Assembly (NCBI GenBank): GCA_947184155.2
Contig: CAMXCT020002756.1
Coordinates: forward strand, 1-64,000
Source of the DNA: Cladocopium goreaui
Taxonomy: Eukaryota; Sar; Dinophyceae; Suessiales; Symbiodiniaceae
Direction of reading: 5' to 3'
DNA: 64,000 nt
This document shows positions 1-12,531 of the stretch, in pieces. The notes under the pieces were generated by a model that was given only the letters and a program-made list of their open reading frames with translations, was not told the DNA's origin and ran no database searches. The first letter of the stretch is position 1. Every line of letters starts with the position of its first letter. Position numbers and translations under genes: made by a program.

Positions 1-2477
1 TTCTCCCTACAATTGACAGGATGAATTTAATGATACGGTTTCAATCGTCAATTTATCAATATGAAACCCTTAAAAAACGAAGTCGTTTCACCCCGAAAGT
101 CCTCCAAATGTAGATGTTTCCAGCCATTATTTTACAACGTCTGGAAGTTTCGCCTGCCGTGTGATCTTGTTCTCGAAACTCATCTTGGCCAACTGCAAAC
201 TCTTTGCAGGACCATGGAGCTGCAAGCAGCCTCCGACGGAGCATCTGATTTTGGGGATGCGATGGCTTTGTAAAAACATGATTATGGTTATGAGGTATAA
301 GATGTTATAAATGTCATCAGTGCCAATCTGAGATACCCTGCAAAAAAAACGAAATTCTTAGCTGGTTTGTAGATATTGACATTGATACCAAAAGACTAAA
401 GGATTAAAGTACCCATCAAGATCGATCTAGCTATAAGTTATATCTTATATAATGTTACAGGTTACACATTATTTCTACCGGGGAGAAAAAAAGGACATTT
501 TTCAATGGAAACAGCTCAGTGTGTGTCGTATACAATTGGGTACACCCTCATTTTATATAAGGCTATCATTTTTCTGGGGTATTGATGATGAACCATTGGA
601 TGGAATAGGTCACAATATTTTTAAAAGAACTCATGACCACTCATGATTGTGAATCTTGTAACAAACACATTCGAAAGCAGGGTTGCAACCACATATAATG
701 ACCAGCTTTTGTCTAATATCCTTGCACTTGTTGAAATCTTTATTTTTGGTTGATCACTATCGCTATCCATGCTTCTGTTGATTTGTGGTAAATACATTTT
801 CAATATTTTTCAATCATTTTCATACCCTTGTTCTTCCGTGCGGGGTAGCTCAGTTCCCAAATAGCTCTTGGTACCCAAGAGTTTGCATCAAAATAGCTTC
901 TGGCTAGACGTTTCATAACCTATTTGTGCGTTTTTTTGCCTGAAAGAGGGTGCCCATTTGAAAATCCAGCGGTTTCTCAAATGATCACAATATTTCCTCA
1001 CAGTAGTCAGCAAGTTTATGGTAAGGAGAGTCTACAGGAAACCTTTGTTTTTCCATGCTTAAAAACAACAAAAATTATCGGAGTTTCCTCGATTATTTTT
1101 CCCATCATCCAGTTCGACCCAGATATTTCCCAATGCAATGAATATCTCAGAGTTCCCATTACAATTAGTTGCGATATAATTAATATGGGAAATACATCTA
1201 GTATTTGCAATCTAGTGGGAATAGACATATCTCTAATATTCGCAGTGAAATGGAACAATCTAATCATCATATCCATTGTATATATGTACATAGATAGATA
1301 ATCATAGATAATCTATCTATCTTTATCTATATCCATATATTTCTCTCTCTCTCTATATATAATATATATCCAAGGACTATTTTTTCCCATTGCTAATCCC
1401 ATGAGATTCGCATGATATTTTCACCACGGGTGAAACAGTTCGCCAACCTTGCCTTGGACAAATTCTTCGAGATCTATGAGCCCGCCTCGGATGCAAGACG
1501 ATGCATAAAATGTATGGAAGAATGTATGAATGTATGTAACATAATTTATGTAATCATGACCATGTATGATTATATGATATATTATATTAATTTATATTAT
1601 ATAGTTGAGTCTTCCGTGGCCTTCCATGGTCTTCCATACTAATATAATTATATAGAGAAATTAGTCGTACCCGTGTCCACTGTTCAGAGCATCGAGATTT
1701 CTTTCATGGCGTGGCAGAGTACTGAAGCATCGTTTGGATGGAAGAGAATGTGGGAAACATATCAAAGACAATCAAAGACAATCAAAGACATAATACCCGT
1801 ACCTGTTGTTTTGCACTGGGCACCAACTATACCAACTATTACTATAATATACTATAATCACTTGGCATGTAATGGAGTTTAAGCAAAAATAGAAGTGGGG
1901 ATGCATCGAAATACTCTCAACAAGACAAAGAAACAGACCACCACCAACAAAACTTCGGTTTTTTGAGCAGCAAAACCAACCTGATTTCTACGACAGTTGG
2001 GAGAACAGCCAGGAACCCAACAATTTCCAGGGACATACTGTTGCACAGTGTCTGGGGCATGTCTGGGGCTGATGTGCGCAAAATGGGAATAGTTTTGATG
2101 TTTTGGAAAAGGAATCTATTAAAACCAAGAAAATAGACACTGGCTCAATAAACTTGAAGGGGAGCAAAGGGAAACCAATCAAAGCAGGAACAAGAAGAGA
2201 AGCACCGCTTTGGCCAATATACTGAAAACTCATGAAAACTCAACCTGTTATAGCGGCGAACCACTTTTGAACCACTACAATAATATGTTCAATGACCCAG
2301 ATCTTTCCAGTCTCACCGCATTTTCCCTGTTGAAATCGCAGCTATGGGAATGACAAGCAGCTTTGGTCGCTGTCCATAATGGTGAACAAAGTGCTAATGT
2401 CCTGGCGAACTGGGTGAGTTTTCCAGTGATTCAAGTGGCAGAAACGACTTGCGGATGTGGATCACAACATATCAAAA
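1..2477. other. No gene recognised, AT-rich
   Basis: I see no convincing exon here on either strand. The stretch is AT-rich and holds short simple repeats around 1310-1370 (TCTA, CTCT and TA tracts) and TA-rich tracts at 1560-1660. It is probably intron or intergenic DNA. Confidence 0.5.
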
Positions 2478-2655
2478 CTGGTTGGTGGTTTCAACCATCT
2501 TGAAAAATGATGGAGTTCGTCAATGGGAAGATTATCCCATATATATCCATATATTATTATCCCATATTATCCCATATTATCCCATATTATCCCATATTTC
2601 CATATATCCCATATATATATATATCACATACAAACTGTTTGAAACCACCAACCAG
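2478..2655. mobile_element. MITE-like inverted repeat, family 2, copy 1
   Basis: The ends are an inverted repeat, CTGGTTGGTGGTTTCAA on the left and its reverse complement on the right. The interior holds CCATCTTGAAAAAT, GAGTTCGTCAATGGGAAG and a (TCCCATAT)n tract. A second copy with the same ends and the same interior start lies at 4247-4360. The flanks read aaaa on both sides, so a 4-bp target duplication is possible. There is no coding capacity; it would be moved by a transposase elsewhere. Confidence 0.65.
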
Positions 2656-3687
2656 AAAACATACTTTGGGCCTGGCACCTATCGAGTTTCAGTGTGAACA
2701 TCCACTGCAATGGACCAACCGCTTTTTTTTTCAACTTCCGACATGTTGATTTGGGCACTTGCATGGCAACGATGTCTGAAACATTCTGAAACTATGGCAC
2801 CCCCATCCACAGGTGAATCATCATCATCATCATCATCATCATTTTCAATTCCTGATCCAAACACTGTCTGAGAAGGGACTTAACCCCCCTAAATCATACC
2901 CCAAGGACTTCCTATAAGCAGATACTTGGATGCATAGGGAATATATCAACAACGGCCATTTGGGAAGTTCCCATTTTCAGATGGATCAACTCCCCCTGGG
3001 TGACCAGTACCCAGCTCCTCCGTCGAAATGCTCATAGACTCCTTGGGTTTGGTCTCACATTGTGGTGCCAAAAGCGATGGAATTGACAGGTGTGAACCCA
3101 TCAAAACTGTTAAAACACGGCAACCGATATGAACCAATTGATCGGTTTGAAGTTTTAAGATGTTTTAAGATTTTCGAGGTAAAGGAATCGGAGGGGAATG
3201 ACAACCAAATGGCAATTTTTTGATCGGGATATAGCGGGATCAACATGTGGAAAACCATGGGTAAACTTGGGAAGCCAGGAAATTTCAATGCGAATCGCAA
3301 AACAAAAAAAGGAATTTCGAAATAACTACATTGTAACTACATCATGACAGGAACGGACATTCATTTGAAATGTTCCCGGCACCGATTTTTTTTAAAAGGT
3401 TTCTACGATACAACAGTCATGGGCAATAGTCATACGATGTATATAAGTCGTGGTTGGCTCATGTTTTTTTTTTTTTACGGCTAGTCTTTGGTGGATAGTA
3501 CCCAACATTGGAATCCCGTTGTTTCAAAAATGTCAATTTTGGACCACTCCTTGCCCGAAGTCCAGGTGTTTGTTCCACGCGTTTTCCATGTTTGGTGCTT
3601 GAATGAATACCAAGCACAAGCAACACGCAATTTAAAATAGCACCTTGGGGAGGATACACAACCACATTTTTTGAACATGCAAAAAAA
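2656..3687. other. No gene recognised; short (ATC)n
   Basis: I recognise nothing coding. A short ATC trinucleotide run lies near 2818-2842, and a poly-T run near 3465-3475. Confidence 0.4.
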
Positions 3688-3791
3688 TACCCTCTGGTAA
3701 ACTAACATAACTATGGAAAATCACTATTTTTGTTGGTTAAATCCACTATAAATGGCAATTTTCAATAGCTATGTTAGTTTACCAGAGGGTA
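3688..3791. mobile_element. MITE-like inverted repeat, family 1, copy 1
   Basis: This is a 104-bp near-palindrome. It starts TA-CCCTCTGGTAAACTAACATA and ends with the mirror, closing on GAGGG-TA. All five family members have TA on both sides of CCCTCTGGTA ends, which fits the TA duplication of Tc1/mariner-type transposases (inference). The two halves also resemble each other inside (AACTATGGAAAATCAC against the complement of ATTTTCAATAGCTAT), so the whole unit can fold as one hairpin. Confidence 0.75.
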
Positions 3792-3941
3792 GTGACTCTC
3801 CGGTAGATTCCAGTATGCACTTGGTTTTTTCTGGACGAATTTCTGCTTGCCCCGCTTTTTTGTAAACCGGGGTCATGACTGACCCACTGGCCCACTGGCC
3901 CACTGGGGTGAGCCACCAAGCGAATCCCGCATTTTGATGTG

Positions 3942-5314
3942 TCACCGAGAGGCCAAGAAGTGACGAAACTTGTCGCTGCGCATCGCCTTCTCAAAGTCTC
4001 CAATGTTCACCTGTAGCATCTGTAGCCATGTCACTTAAGCGAAACATGACATGTTTGATAATCAAACATGGCAACCTGGAAAATCTAAAAAAAATCTATC
4101 CATCAATGGGATTCAACGGGATGTTTGTTCACCCAGCTCGCCATGTGGACGATCACCGTGACAGGAAAAAAAACATGTCTTGTTCATAGTTCTGTCGGCG
4201 TGTCGGCATTTTTATCATTTTTGATATCGCAAATGAGCACTACTGTCTGGTTGGTGGTTTTAACATGTTTTAACCATCTTGAAAAATATGAGTTCGTCAA
4301 TGGGAAGGATTATCCCATATATTATGGACAATAAAAGCCATGTTTGAAACCACCAACCAGCTGTAAATTATCTGTGGATGCAAGTACCTTCCAAGGAAGA
4401 TTTTTTGGTGTCTGATTTGAGGGGTTAAGTCCTTTCCACGGAAATCTCAGGAAGTAATTCGATGGATCCATAGGGTAGGATAATTCCAAAACCAGGCATA
4501 AACCATTGAATCGTATGGTTCTCCAGTTGATCTCCATTCTGTTCCCACAAAACCATAGAATCCTGTGGATGAATCACTTTTGTGATGATTCTGAATGAAG
4601 CCATCATCTATGATGAGGTCCTTGCGACGCCGTATCTAACACGCTGGTCCACCACTGATCGGTTGGGTCTCGTTTTTCGGACGGTGATTTTTCGGATTTC
4701 ACATTGGGGCAATCTGGGGATTCCATTGTTGGAATCTATTATCTCCGTACTAATGTCACTTATAACATATCTCCATTTTGAATCTCAAAAAAGAGTTATT
4801 GGAGTGGTGGGATTAACTGAGCAGCAACAACTTTTCCCTGCTATTCTTGATTAAACACATGTTGTATCATCAATATTGCTGGGGGCATTCCGAAAATTGG
4901 ACATGTTGTCCCATGCATTTGGGTAAAACAACCATGTTTTCAAACTAACTTATATATGCCCAGTTGGTCATGTCACCATCTTAGTTCAACTCCTCAACTG
5001 CCGCAGCTTCATCACCTGGGATGTTGGGATGTCACCTGGCTCGCTTTTGCCTGCGATTCTCTCCTTGCACTGCCTCTGGTGGTTGACCTGGTAGAGGTTA
5101 CCCTCTGGTAAACGTTTACATAACTCTGGAAAATCACCATTTTTAATGGGAACATCAACTATAAATCACCATTTTCAATAGCTATGTAAACGTTTACCAG
5201 AGGGTACCCTTGTTGTGACAGAACCTGTACCAAGGCAGGGAACTTGGCGATCAACAGGTCCGTCTTGTCGAGCCGCCGGATAAGCTCTGTCAAAACCTTC
5301 GCCTCGTCCCACTT
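3942..5314 (-). CDS. Last two exons of an unrecognised gene
   Basis: Exon n-1 is 5225-5314 (30 codons, begins KWDEAKVLTELIRR, ends FPALVQ). Its acceptor is TTCGAG and its donor is CAG|GTTCTG. The last exon is 3942-4010 (acceptor CTACAG|GTGAAC), encoding 22 residues beginning VNIGDFEKAM and a TGA stop. Both junctions are in phase 0, so the two exons join cleanly. Third positions are GC-rich, unlike the surrounding AT-rich DNA. I do not recognise the protein; the visible part is helical and charged. The intron carries two MITE-like elements, one starting only 19 bp past the donor. The exons at 6297-6410, 7313-7407 and 9707-9822 may belong to the same gene. Confidence 0.55.
4247..4360. mobile_element. 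MITE-like inverted repeat, family 2, copy 2
   Basis: The ends CTGGTTGGTGGTTT and AAACCACCAACCAG are inverted. The interior shares CCATCTTGAAAAAT and GAGTTCGTCAATGGGAAG with copy 1 but is 64 bp shorter, because it lacks most of the TCCCATAT tract. The flanks ctgt/ctgt suggest a 4-bp target duplication. It lies in the intron between exons 5225-5314 and 3942-4010. Confidence 0.65.
5099..5206. mobile_element. MITE-like inverted repeat, family 1, copy 2
   Basis: This is a 108-bp near-palindrome with TA-CCCTCTGGTAAACGTTTACA at one end and its mirror at the other. It lies 19 bp downstream of the splice donor of the minus-strand exon 5225-5314, inside the intron. The unspliced reading frame runs into the element and stops there. 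Confidence 0.75.
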
Positions 5315-6296
5315 CTCGAAAACACATGGAAAACCGGCATAAAACTTGTGTTCATCTATGTATATATGTGCATAGTGTAAACATAACATTCCAATATAGA
5401 TATAACATGATATAACTATAACGTGATATCTGATATATGTATGTTGATGTATGTTGCCGTGCTAAGGATCAGTAACAATCATGGATTGGAATTCCTAGTA
5501 ATGTTCCTGATCGCGGCTTGTGTTTGTCATCGTGTCCTTGACTTTCATGCAATGATTTGAGGGCAACCATCCCTTTTTAATGACAACACTATATCCATAC
5601 ATCACCATGCTCGTAGGCTAAAACCCCACTCACATCCCCTATTCAAATTCACGTGCAAACTAATTTCAAATTATGTAGTCCTCCACAATTGCTTAATGCC
5701 ACACTTTTGATGGCCAAGTCCAGCATTTTGTTTCGTCTCAATATTGGCGACCCAAAAATCCTAGATACTATGAGATAAGATACATCATAAGTCCTCATTT
5801 TTCATATGAAAACCTCCATCTATAGATGTTGTTTCCCATCGTTTTCCCATTCATCATGTTATTCTTCTCCATTCACATTACCGAGGCCCATCATCCGTAT
5901 TTGTCCAAAAGGTAAATCTCCAGTCGTGGGTGGATTCCAATCTTTTCCATCGTTTACAGGTTGTTTTCCTCATATTTTGTTGCATCCCCATCATATCCGG
6001 ATTAACAACCGTAAATCATCCTATATGACTACCTGATATGTCACTCCCAAAAAGACAACAAAATTATGTATCCCTATTTTGGCTGGATTTTCTGAAATTT
6101 ATCGTTTTGGAGGTTGTTATGTCTCTTAACCAATACAAACCAATCACACCACGTGAAATCCCCCTGAAATCGCCATCATATCTCCATTTTGACCGGTCGA
6201 AATCTCCTTAAACAGCTATAAATCATCAAAAAATCCACAGTTGTCATATTTCAAGCATCAAACCCAGGTGATTTTCCTGAAACCCCATCGTTTTCT

Positions 6297-6410
6297 TCAC
6301 GCAGCGACGGTGTTGGATTCCGCGTCCACGATCTCCTCGAAGGCGTTGCGCAGATCTTCAAGCTGCGCGTTCTTCCTGGGGAGATACTGCAGGATGCGGC
6401 CAGTAGCGGT
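6297..6410 (-). CDS. Exon of an unrecognised protein
   Basis: One minus-strand frame reads GRILQYLPRKNAQLEDLRNA and continues with FEEIVDAESNTVAA before TGA at 6297-6299. GC at third positions is high and the reading is helical and charged, unlike the AT-rich surroundings. The exon may start at the AG|G acceptor in CTCCCCAG|GAAGAAC. The TGA may be a true stop. Alternatively, a GC donor just before it (GTC|GCTGCG) would leave phase 0 and allow joining to exon 5225-5314. The family is not recognised. Confidence 0.4.
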   Translation of the reverse strand, partial: TATGRILQYLPRKNAQLEDLRNAFEEIVDAESNTVAA

Positions 6411-7312
6411 TCAGTTGACATACTAAGTGGCTGAATTCTATGGTTTACTATAGATCTGGGGGGCACCATCCTGTGGGATAAAAAGGATATTTCATAGTAG
6501 GACTTCACTGAATTATGCTGAATTAACTCTGATTTATGGTAGATATATGATATAACTATAGAATACTATAGATATCTATAGTTTTCATAGGGTTTTTAAT
6601 AAGCAACATTCACAAAACTGGGGAAAACCATCCTCTGGGATTTTTCATGGGATAATAACGATATTTAATAGTAGGACTTCATTTGATATAATATATAATA
6701 TATGTACATATATCACCATCAATATCTCAACTGGTGATATTTAATGGGAGATAATAACATATAATAACCATATTTAATACTGGGACAAATAACTATAACG
6801 GAATTCTCATGGGACTAAGCCAAGTATCCCAACTGGTGATATTCAATGGGAGATAAGAACTATCATTAATGGGATATTGATGGTGATTTATACCCAACAA
6901 AATGGTGACACTATTAATGGGATTTTAATAGGTTTGGGATTTTGAACCAACGATGAACGGGATTTTGACTATAATGCCAAGTATTAATATGGTCGTCGAG
7001 AAAATTATGGAAATGGAAAAAAGGTTCGGAAAGAGTAGGGAAACAACTGTAACAGGTCGGACCCTATATTTCCATAATTCTGTTTTACCCAAAATTCTGT
7101 AACTATGAATGAATAAGTTTATTTATGACTATCCCATCCAACCAACTAATGAGATCCAACAAACACATGTGATATATATCGTGGTGATATCATAGGACTC
7201 GAATAGTGATGACTTAATGGGATGTAATGGGATTTACTGGGGGATAGTGGAATATACAACTGCCATGATGTGCCATGTTTTTTGTTGGATATAAGGACTT
7301 TAACCAACACAC

Positions 7313-7407
7313 ATTCAGGGAAGCGGGATATCCACCATTCCAGCTGCTCTTCATCCAGATCATAGCAGGCCCTGCGTTGTGACCGCTCCAGGAGGGCAAG
7401 GCCATCG
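7313..7407 (-). CDS. Candidate exon, unrecognised protein
   Basis: After the acceptor CCGCAG|CGATGG, one minus-strand frame reads DGLALLERSQRRACYDLDEE and then QLEWWISRFPE, before a possible donor at GAAT|GTGTG. The block is clearly GC-richer than its surroundings. I cannot name it; it may belong with the other minus-strand exons between 3942 and 9822. Confidence 0.35.
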
Positions 7408-7742
7408 CTGCGGTGACTGGACCCACCGTGCCGGATTTCACCACACTGGAATGGTGCTGGACCAAAAAAAAACCTCCTCTGGGCGAACTGCTCAGCGGAT
7501 TTGATCAAAAAATCTGAAAGCATACAGGGGCCATACGCCGAGCAAATATGTTCACAGGTATATATGAACTATATCCTGGGTCCTTACTTTACGGAATTTC
7601 AACATCTGAGATAAATTGAAATGTGTCGCACAAAACTGTGTTTATCGCACGAGAGGGATGTCTCAGCAAGTATATGCAGTGGAACCAACAATAGAAAAGC
7701 CACCAAACGTAGGCATACGTGAAATGTTGAAGATAACAAAGT

Positions 7743-7847
7743 TACCCTCTGGTAAACAAACATAGCTATTGAAAATGGCCCATTTATAGTTGATTTACCT
7801 ATTAAAGATGGTTATTTTCCATAGCTATGCTAGTTTACCAGAGGGTA
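7743..7847. mobile_element. MITE-like inverted repeat, family 1, copy 3
   Basis: This is a 105-bp near-palindrome bounded by TA on both sides, with CCCTCTGGTAAACAAACATA and its mirror. The interior orientation is flipped relative to copies 1 and 2 (ATAGCTATTGAAAAT on the left), as expected for a near-symmetrical element inserting either way. Confidence 0.75.
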
Positions 7848-8342
7848 CAACAACCAACATTAACACATTACAGTCTGCCTTGGTCTGTCCAAGAAACGGG
7901 GGCGCCAAACAAATTCCAATCTTGATTCGGAAAATGGCCATATACCACCGGATCTGTAGGACGCGATTGGTTGACAAACTGATCTCTGTTTGTGCAGCAA
8001 CACATGGGAATTTAAGCAGCAAAAATTGGGATATGAGTTGATATGAGCTGCGAAGAGTGGATAGAGCAACAAAAACATATAGATGCATAATATAAAAATG
8101 ATCACTCATGTGAATAGGATTGAATAGAAGTATAGATGCATAGAAGTACAACTATCCGAAACATCCCTAAAACATACTAAATCATACTAAATCTAATATA
8201 CCAATGCACATACATGAAAAGATGCCAAGACAATCTTAAGACCAATAAATACATAAAACATCATAAAACAAGTAGTAGCATCTTTAAACAATCTCAAATA
8301 CCAACATAAAATAATATAAACCAAATGTGACAGTATTGTCAG

Positions 8343-8449
8343 CATTGTCCATGCAAAGCAAGGGGATGTTGCTTCGGGGTTCGGAACGAGGCAGTCGATG
8401 AAGATGTTCCCTGTCGACTCTTCGAATATGTAGCCATTGTCACCGAACC
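8343..8449 (-). CDS. Candidate exon, unrecognised protein
   Basis: One minus-strand frame reads GDNGYIFEESTGNIFIDCLV then PNPEATSPCF, with an in-frame TAA just upstream, so the exon should begin near 8445. The composition is balanced and codon use looks coding. There is a faint resemblance to GN-[IV]-D segments of sugar isomerases, but it is too short to name. Confidence 0.35.
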
Positions 8450-9337
8450 CTTACCCAGAAGGGTGATACGGGTCTTGCCGCAACAACACACACCCACACA
8501 CACAAAAAATACAGTATTTAATACAGTATTTGGCACCGAATTGTGGGGAAACATTCATCAATACTTCGAACATGTTTATTGTTCAATTGCTGCCTGTCAA
8601 CTATTATTTTTCTACAAAATTCTGAATCGGGGGCATTCGAAATTGCACTGGGTCTAACCTCAATGACGTACGATGGGATGATCAAAATCCCATAATGTCC
8701 GATCTAGAATTGGACATGGCCATGCCATTGAACGAACAAATCGCAAATTTGCCTCCAACAACGTTTAAAAAATATTGACATTATGTGGAATCCATAAATT
8801 GTTGTCAAACAAACTAGTGAACAGTCTTTCATGAATCTATTTTTTTGGGCCCAATGATGTGGAAATTTGAAACAATTTTTGTTTGTCAAACATATGCTAG
8901 GAAAAAATGCATCTAATTCAAAGATGGAAAACCTTGAAATCTAAATTTCCCCAACCATCCTGCCAACAAAAATGTGACAAATACCCACTTGGTCATGCCA
9001 AATTTTGGTGAACAGGAAAAATGTGTCCCTGCATAGAACCCGGAAGGACCAACCCGGCCGAAGCGTCTTCTTGAGTTGTTTCATGGTTGCAATTTCCTGC
9101 CACAAACCGGAAACAAACGACATTGCCAAACAACCTGGCGCAAACTTAGCATGTTTTTCCCAAGGTGTTGCGCAAATGTCTTGCAATGTTCAAATCTGGC
9201 CGAAAAATTGAATACAGGATACATGTTTGCAAAAACATAACTATTCAATTGTCGAAAATGTGTGGCAAACCAATTTATATCACAAAATTCAAGTACTGTG
9301 GTTTGAACATCGAATTGTTTTGTTCATTGTCCAGCTG

Positions 9338-9338
<1 letters not shown>

Positions 9339-9372
<34 letters not shown>
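9339..9372 (+). repeat. (CAA)n microsatellite
   Basis: About eleven CAA/ACA triplets lie in AT-rich DNA with no gene nearby. The apparent poly-Gln or poly-Leu readings are products of the repeat. Confidence 0.85.
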
Positions 9373-9706
9373 TGTAGCACATGCCTTTATTGTCCGTCGG
9401 TGTCAAAAATGTGAAAACACCGTCTAAACCCAGAACCAACCACAAAATCAAATTTGCGTTTGAACTGGAAATTTGTGCCAAACAGTGTGGGTGCAATAGG
9501 TACACTGACGATAACATGATTCTTGAACCCATGCATCATGGTTTCCATTTTCCCGATGTCAAAATCAAAAGGCGCACGAAACATGAAAACGAAACAACAC
9601 CTTCTGATTTAGGGAACAATTGAGATGGCATGGTTTTTGAAAAACGCGGGGAACCCAGGGAAAACATTATGTATACCAGGCAGTTGACAAGCCAACTTCA
9701 AACCAC

Positions 9707-9822
9707 CTGAAAACAATGCGCCAGTTTCCAACTTCCCGACCAATCTCGGCGGAAAGCCATGCCTTGTCCGCTGCTGCAGATTCCATAGCTGTCGTGCAGA
9801 ACACGCCAGTTACAACGTTTAC
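9707..9822 (-). CDS. Internal exon, unrecognised protein
   Basis: The exon is bounded by a good acceptor (TTCTAAG|GTAAACG) and donor (TTTTCAG|GTGGTTTG) and is 116 nt long (phase 0 in, phase 2 out). The frame reads TAMESAAADKAWLSAEIGRE then VGNWRIVF, which looks like the start of an amphipathic, possibly organelle-targeted or helical segment. I cannot assign a family. It lies on the same strand as the other small exons in 3942-9822. Confidence 0.45.
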
Positions 9823-10159
9823 CTTAGAACTTCCAAACTTCAAAGCAGTCGTAGTTGCGGTAAGTCTAGACCAACTTACTTATTTTACTTCGTGCGATCC
9901 CCATGGTGACAAACAACATCCTGACAGAAATGTTGACACAATGAATCTCATTACAAATGGTGCATGTACCAGGTAGTTCCCTGCTGCGCCAAGAAGTTTC
10001 AGCAATCTTCGTTGGCTTTCGGGCATGAAGGACCCAAAGGACGGGGTGCGCGCATGTGCTCACTGACATCAATGTTTGGCTGGTTGAATGAGTGGAGGAA
10101 CGACTGACTTAATCATAAATTAAACAGCTGAATTGGGCACTGAAGAATGCATGAGTGAA

Positions 10160-10820
10160 TGATTAAGGGCTCAAGGACAAGCGTACGCCTTCTCTTACCT
10201 GGCAAACTTCTTCTCTTAGCCATCTCTTCTCTCATTATTTTGGCCAAGTCTTCCTTGAAGCCCGCCCCTTCTCCAAGGAATTTTGCCCTGGGCCAGCTCT
10301 CATCTGAGCTGTTTCTTCTCTGGGCCAACTTTTCTTTGCCTTCTTTGAGCTACTTTTCCTCTGAGCCTCTTCATCTGCACGCTACCATTATACCACATGA
10401 TACCATTCTGCTTTGAGCTGCATCTTGTCCGGGCTATTTCTTTCCAAGCTACTTCTTCTCTGAGCTACCTCTTCTCTGAGCTACCTCTTCTCTGAGCTAA
10501 CTCTTCAGTGAAGCAGCTCTTCTCTGCACCGCATTTTCTCTGAGCTACGAGTTCCCCTCTATCCAGGTGCTTTTGGCGAACTCTTCTCAAAAACTATCTC
10601 TCTTCTCGGCTACCTCTACGAATTTCCTCTTCAGCCTCTTCTCTGAGCCACTTCTTTGATGCAACACCTCTTGTCTGAGCCGCCTCTTCTGTGCATTGCT
10701 TCTACTCTCAGCCCGTTCTTCTTGAGCTACATCTTCTCTGTCAAGTCTCCTCTGGCCTACATCTTCTCTGACCCTCGACTTCTGCTCTGAGCTGCCTCTT
10801 CTGTGAAGCATAGCTTCTCT
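10160..10820 (-). repeat. Degenerate TCTTCTCTGAGCTAC repeat tract
   Basis: The plus strand carries many diverged copies of a CTTCTCTGAGCTAC-like word about 15-24 nt apart. On the minus strand it reads as an Arg/Glu-rich low-complexity frame (10587-10850). I take it as a decayed minisatellite rather than a gene, although a charged coiled-coil exon is not excluded. Confidence 0.5.
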
Positions 10821-10934
10821 TCGAAGCGCTTGCGCCGTGTCTAGCAACAACCGCTTCCATTCCTGCAGGGCACCAGAGTCTCATGATGATCATGATGTCC
10901 AAAATTGATGTGCGGTGCAGAAGCTCCAGCATGC

Positions 10935-11330
10935 CTAGCAATGAACACTTGCCGTTTCGCAGAGCATGAGATTCGCATCGCAGCAAAAGTTGATCTGCGG
11001 CGAAGCAGATTCAATGCGTTCTGCAAAAGCCATCTGCAAATCCCGCAAAGCAAGGACGCACCAGCAAGCCCGCACATCTTCGTGGCGCAGCAGCTTCGCT
11101 TCGAACACCCGGGTTGCGATGTCGCATAGCACGGGAGGTGCACCAAATTGGCCACCGTGCCCGCAGCGTACATTACACAGTGCGGACTTGTCCATGGCCC
11201 TTTCCAGACCGAGCCGCGGGAACATAGACCTTTCCTTCGCGACCGCTCGAGCCACATCTGCGAAACATAGTGTTTGGCCACTAAAGCTGCGAGCCACTGA
11301 GGCGCATGTGTCAACACCCTAACTAGTCAT
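10935..11330 (-). pseudogene. GC-rich degenerate gene fragment, helical-repeat-like
   Basis: A minus-strand frame contains TLCFADVARAVAKERSMFPR, then CDIATRVFEAKLLRHEDVRA and CWCVLALRDLQMAFAERI. The recurring short helices with A-x-A-x-A patterns resemble dinoflagellate and plastid-lineage RAP/OPR-type organelle proteins, but the match is by eye only. A second minus-strand frame is open over the same stretch, so the true frame is uncertain. There is no start or splice context that I can defend. Confidence 0.3.
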
Positions 11331-12421
11331 GCCACCTGTGTGATTGAATTGGTGCCGGCAAAGTTGCCCAGTGATACTTGTATGAAAAACGAAGGTTGCA
11401 AAATAAACTCCCTTTGATAAACATCGATGGATCAAAATACTTTCATGTATGTAAGCATATAGATGTGAGGCAGTTTCTTTTTTGCGCTTGTCCTGGCACA
11501 TATTGAGACATCGATTCCGGCAACTTCGTGACACTTGTCCTGACATATGCTAAGACATCAATCCTGACATATCTTCTGACATACTGTATATATTATATAA
11601 AGCATATTCTGACATATTCTGACATCATGTTTCCTATCTGTTGCTTGTAGTCAGAGGTGTACACCGACTAGCGCAGATTCTTCGGACACAGATTCTGACA
11701 GATCAAATCATCGAAATCAGCTCTGACACAAAAAAGTCTGACGTACTGTGACGTATGATCTGGCAAAGCTCATGAAGACATCTTCTGACATTTGCCCGGG
11801 GAAATTTCATGCGATGCATATTGTGCATATATTCTGACTATATTTTGACATCTGCCTGCCAAATTTCACGTGACATGTAATCTAACACTAGAGACCCGCA
11901 TCTGGCAAGCCAGGAAGGAGACCAGTGTCAGTTTTTTGTATGTCAACATGGATTCCCCTCAGCCAACGTGATCTGAGAATTGCGCCCTTTCATGTTGGCG
12001 ACTTATCCAAGCTAGCGTATTTATACCATGGGCAAATGTTTTAAATGCATCACTTCTGTCTTGCAATTTTATGCAAATCCCACAATATAATCAATGGTCC
12101 TCCATAGTCATTGCTAAAAATAATCTAAAATCATTTCTTCTGCTCAAAGATACAATGGCCAAGATTCAACAACCACCCGTGCTGCCGACTAATCGTGAGA
12201 CAAAACAATGAGCGTGGAGAGCGTGGAGAACTTTCTTCCTGGATGACAATGGGTAACATGCTGAGTATTATTTACCTATCTATGGTCATGGCATGCACCT
12301 AGCGATTTTTTCATGGTTACCTTCATGAAATGTGGCAATTGGAAAATCCCACCCATTTCTAGATGATTTTCCCTGAAAAAGACCTCCATTTCGTTCGGGG
12401 ATTTTCCCAGCCCAGTTTGAT
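11331..12421. other. No gene; CTGACAT-rich stretch
   Basis: From about 11520 to 11890 the word TCTGACAT/TTCTGACATA recurs many times at irregular spacing, often followed by ATATT. It looks like a decayed short-period repeat. I see nothing else. Confidence 0.4.
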
Positions 12422-12531
12422 TACCCTCTGGTAATGACTAACGTAGCGAACTGGAAAATCACCATTTTTAGTGGGAAAATCAACTATTTCTATGGCCATT
12501 TTCAATAGCTACGTTAAATTACCAGAGGGTA
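12422..12531. mobile_element. MITE-like inverted repeat, family 1, copy 4
   Basis: This is a 110-bp near-palindrome, TA-CCCTCTGGTAATGACTAACG to a mirrored end and TA. It is the most diverged of the short copies; one arm has GGTAATG where the others have GGTAAAC. Confidence 0.7.

Noticed and set aside
838-905. tRNA-like start GGGGTAGCTCAGT
   Set aside because: It resembles a tRNA A box, but no B box (GGTTCGANNC) or cloverleaf pairing follows.
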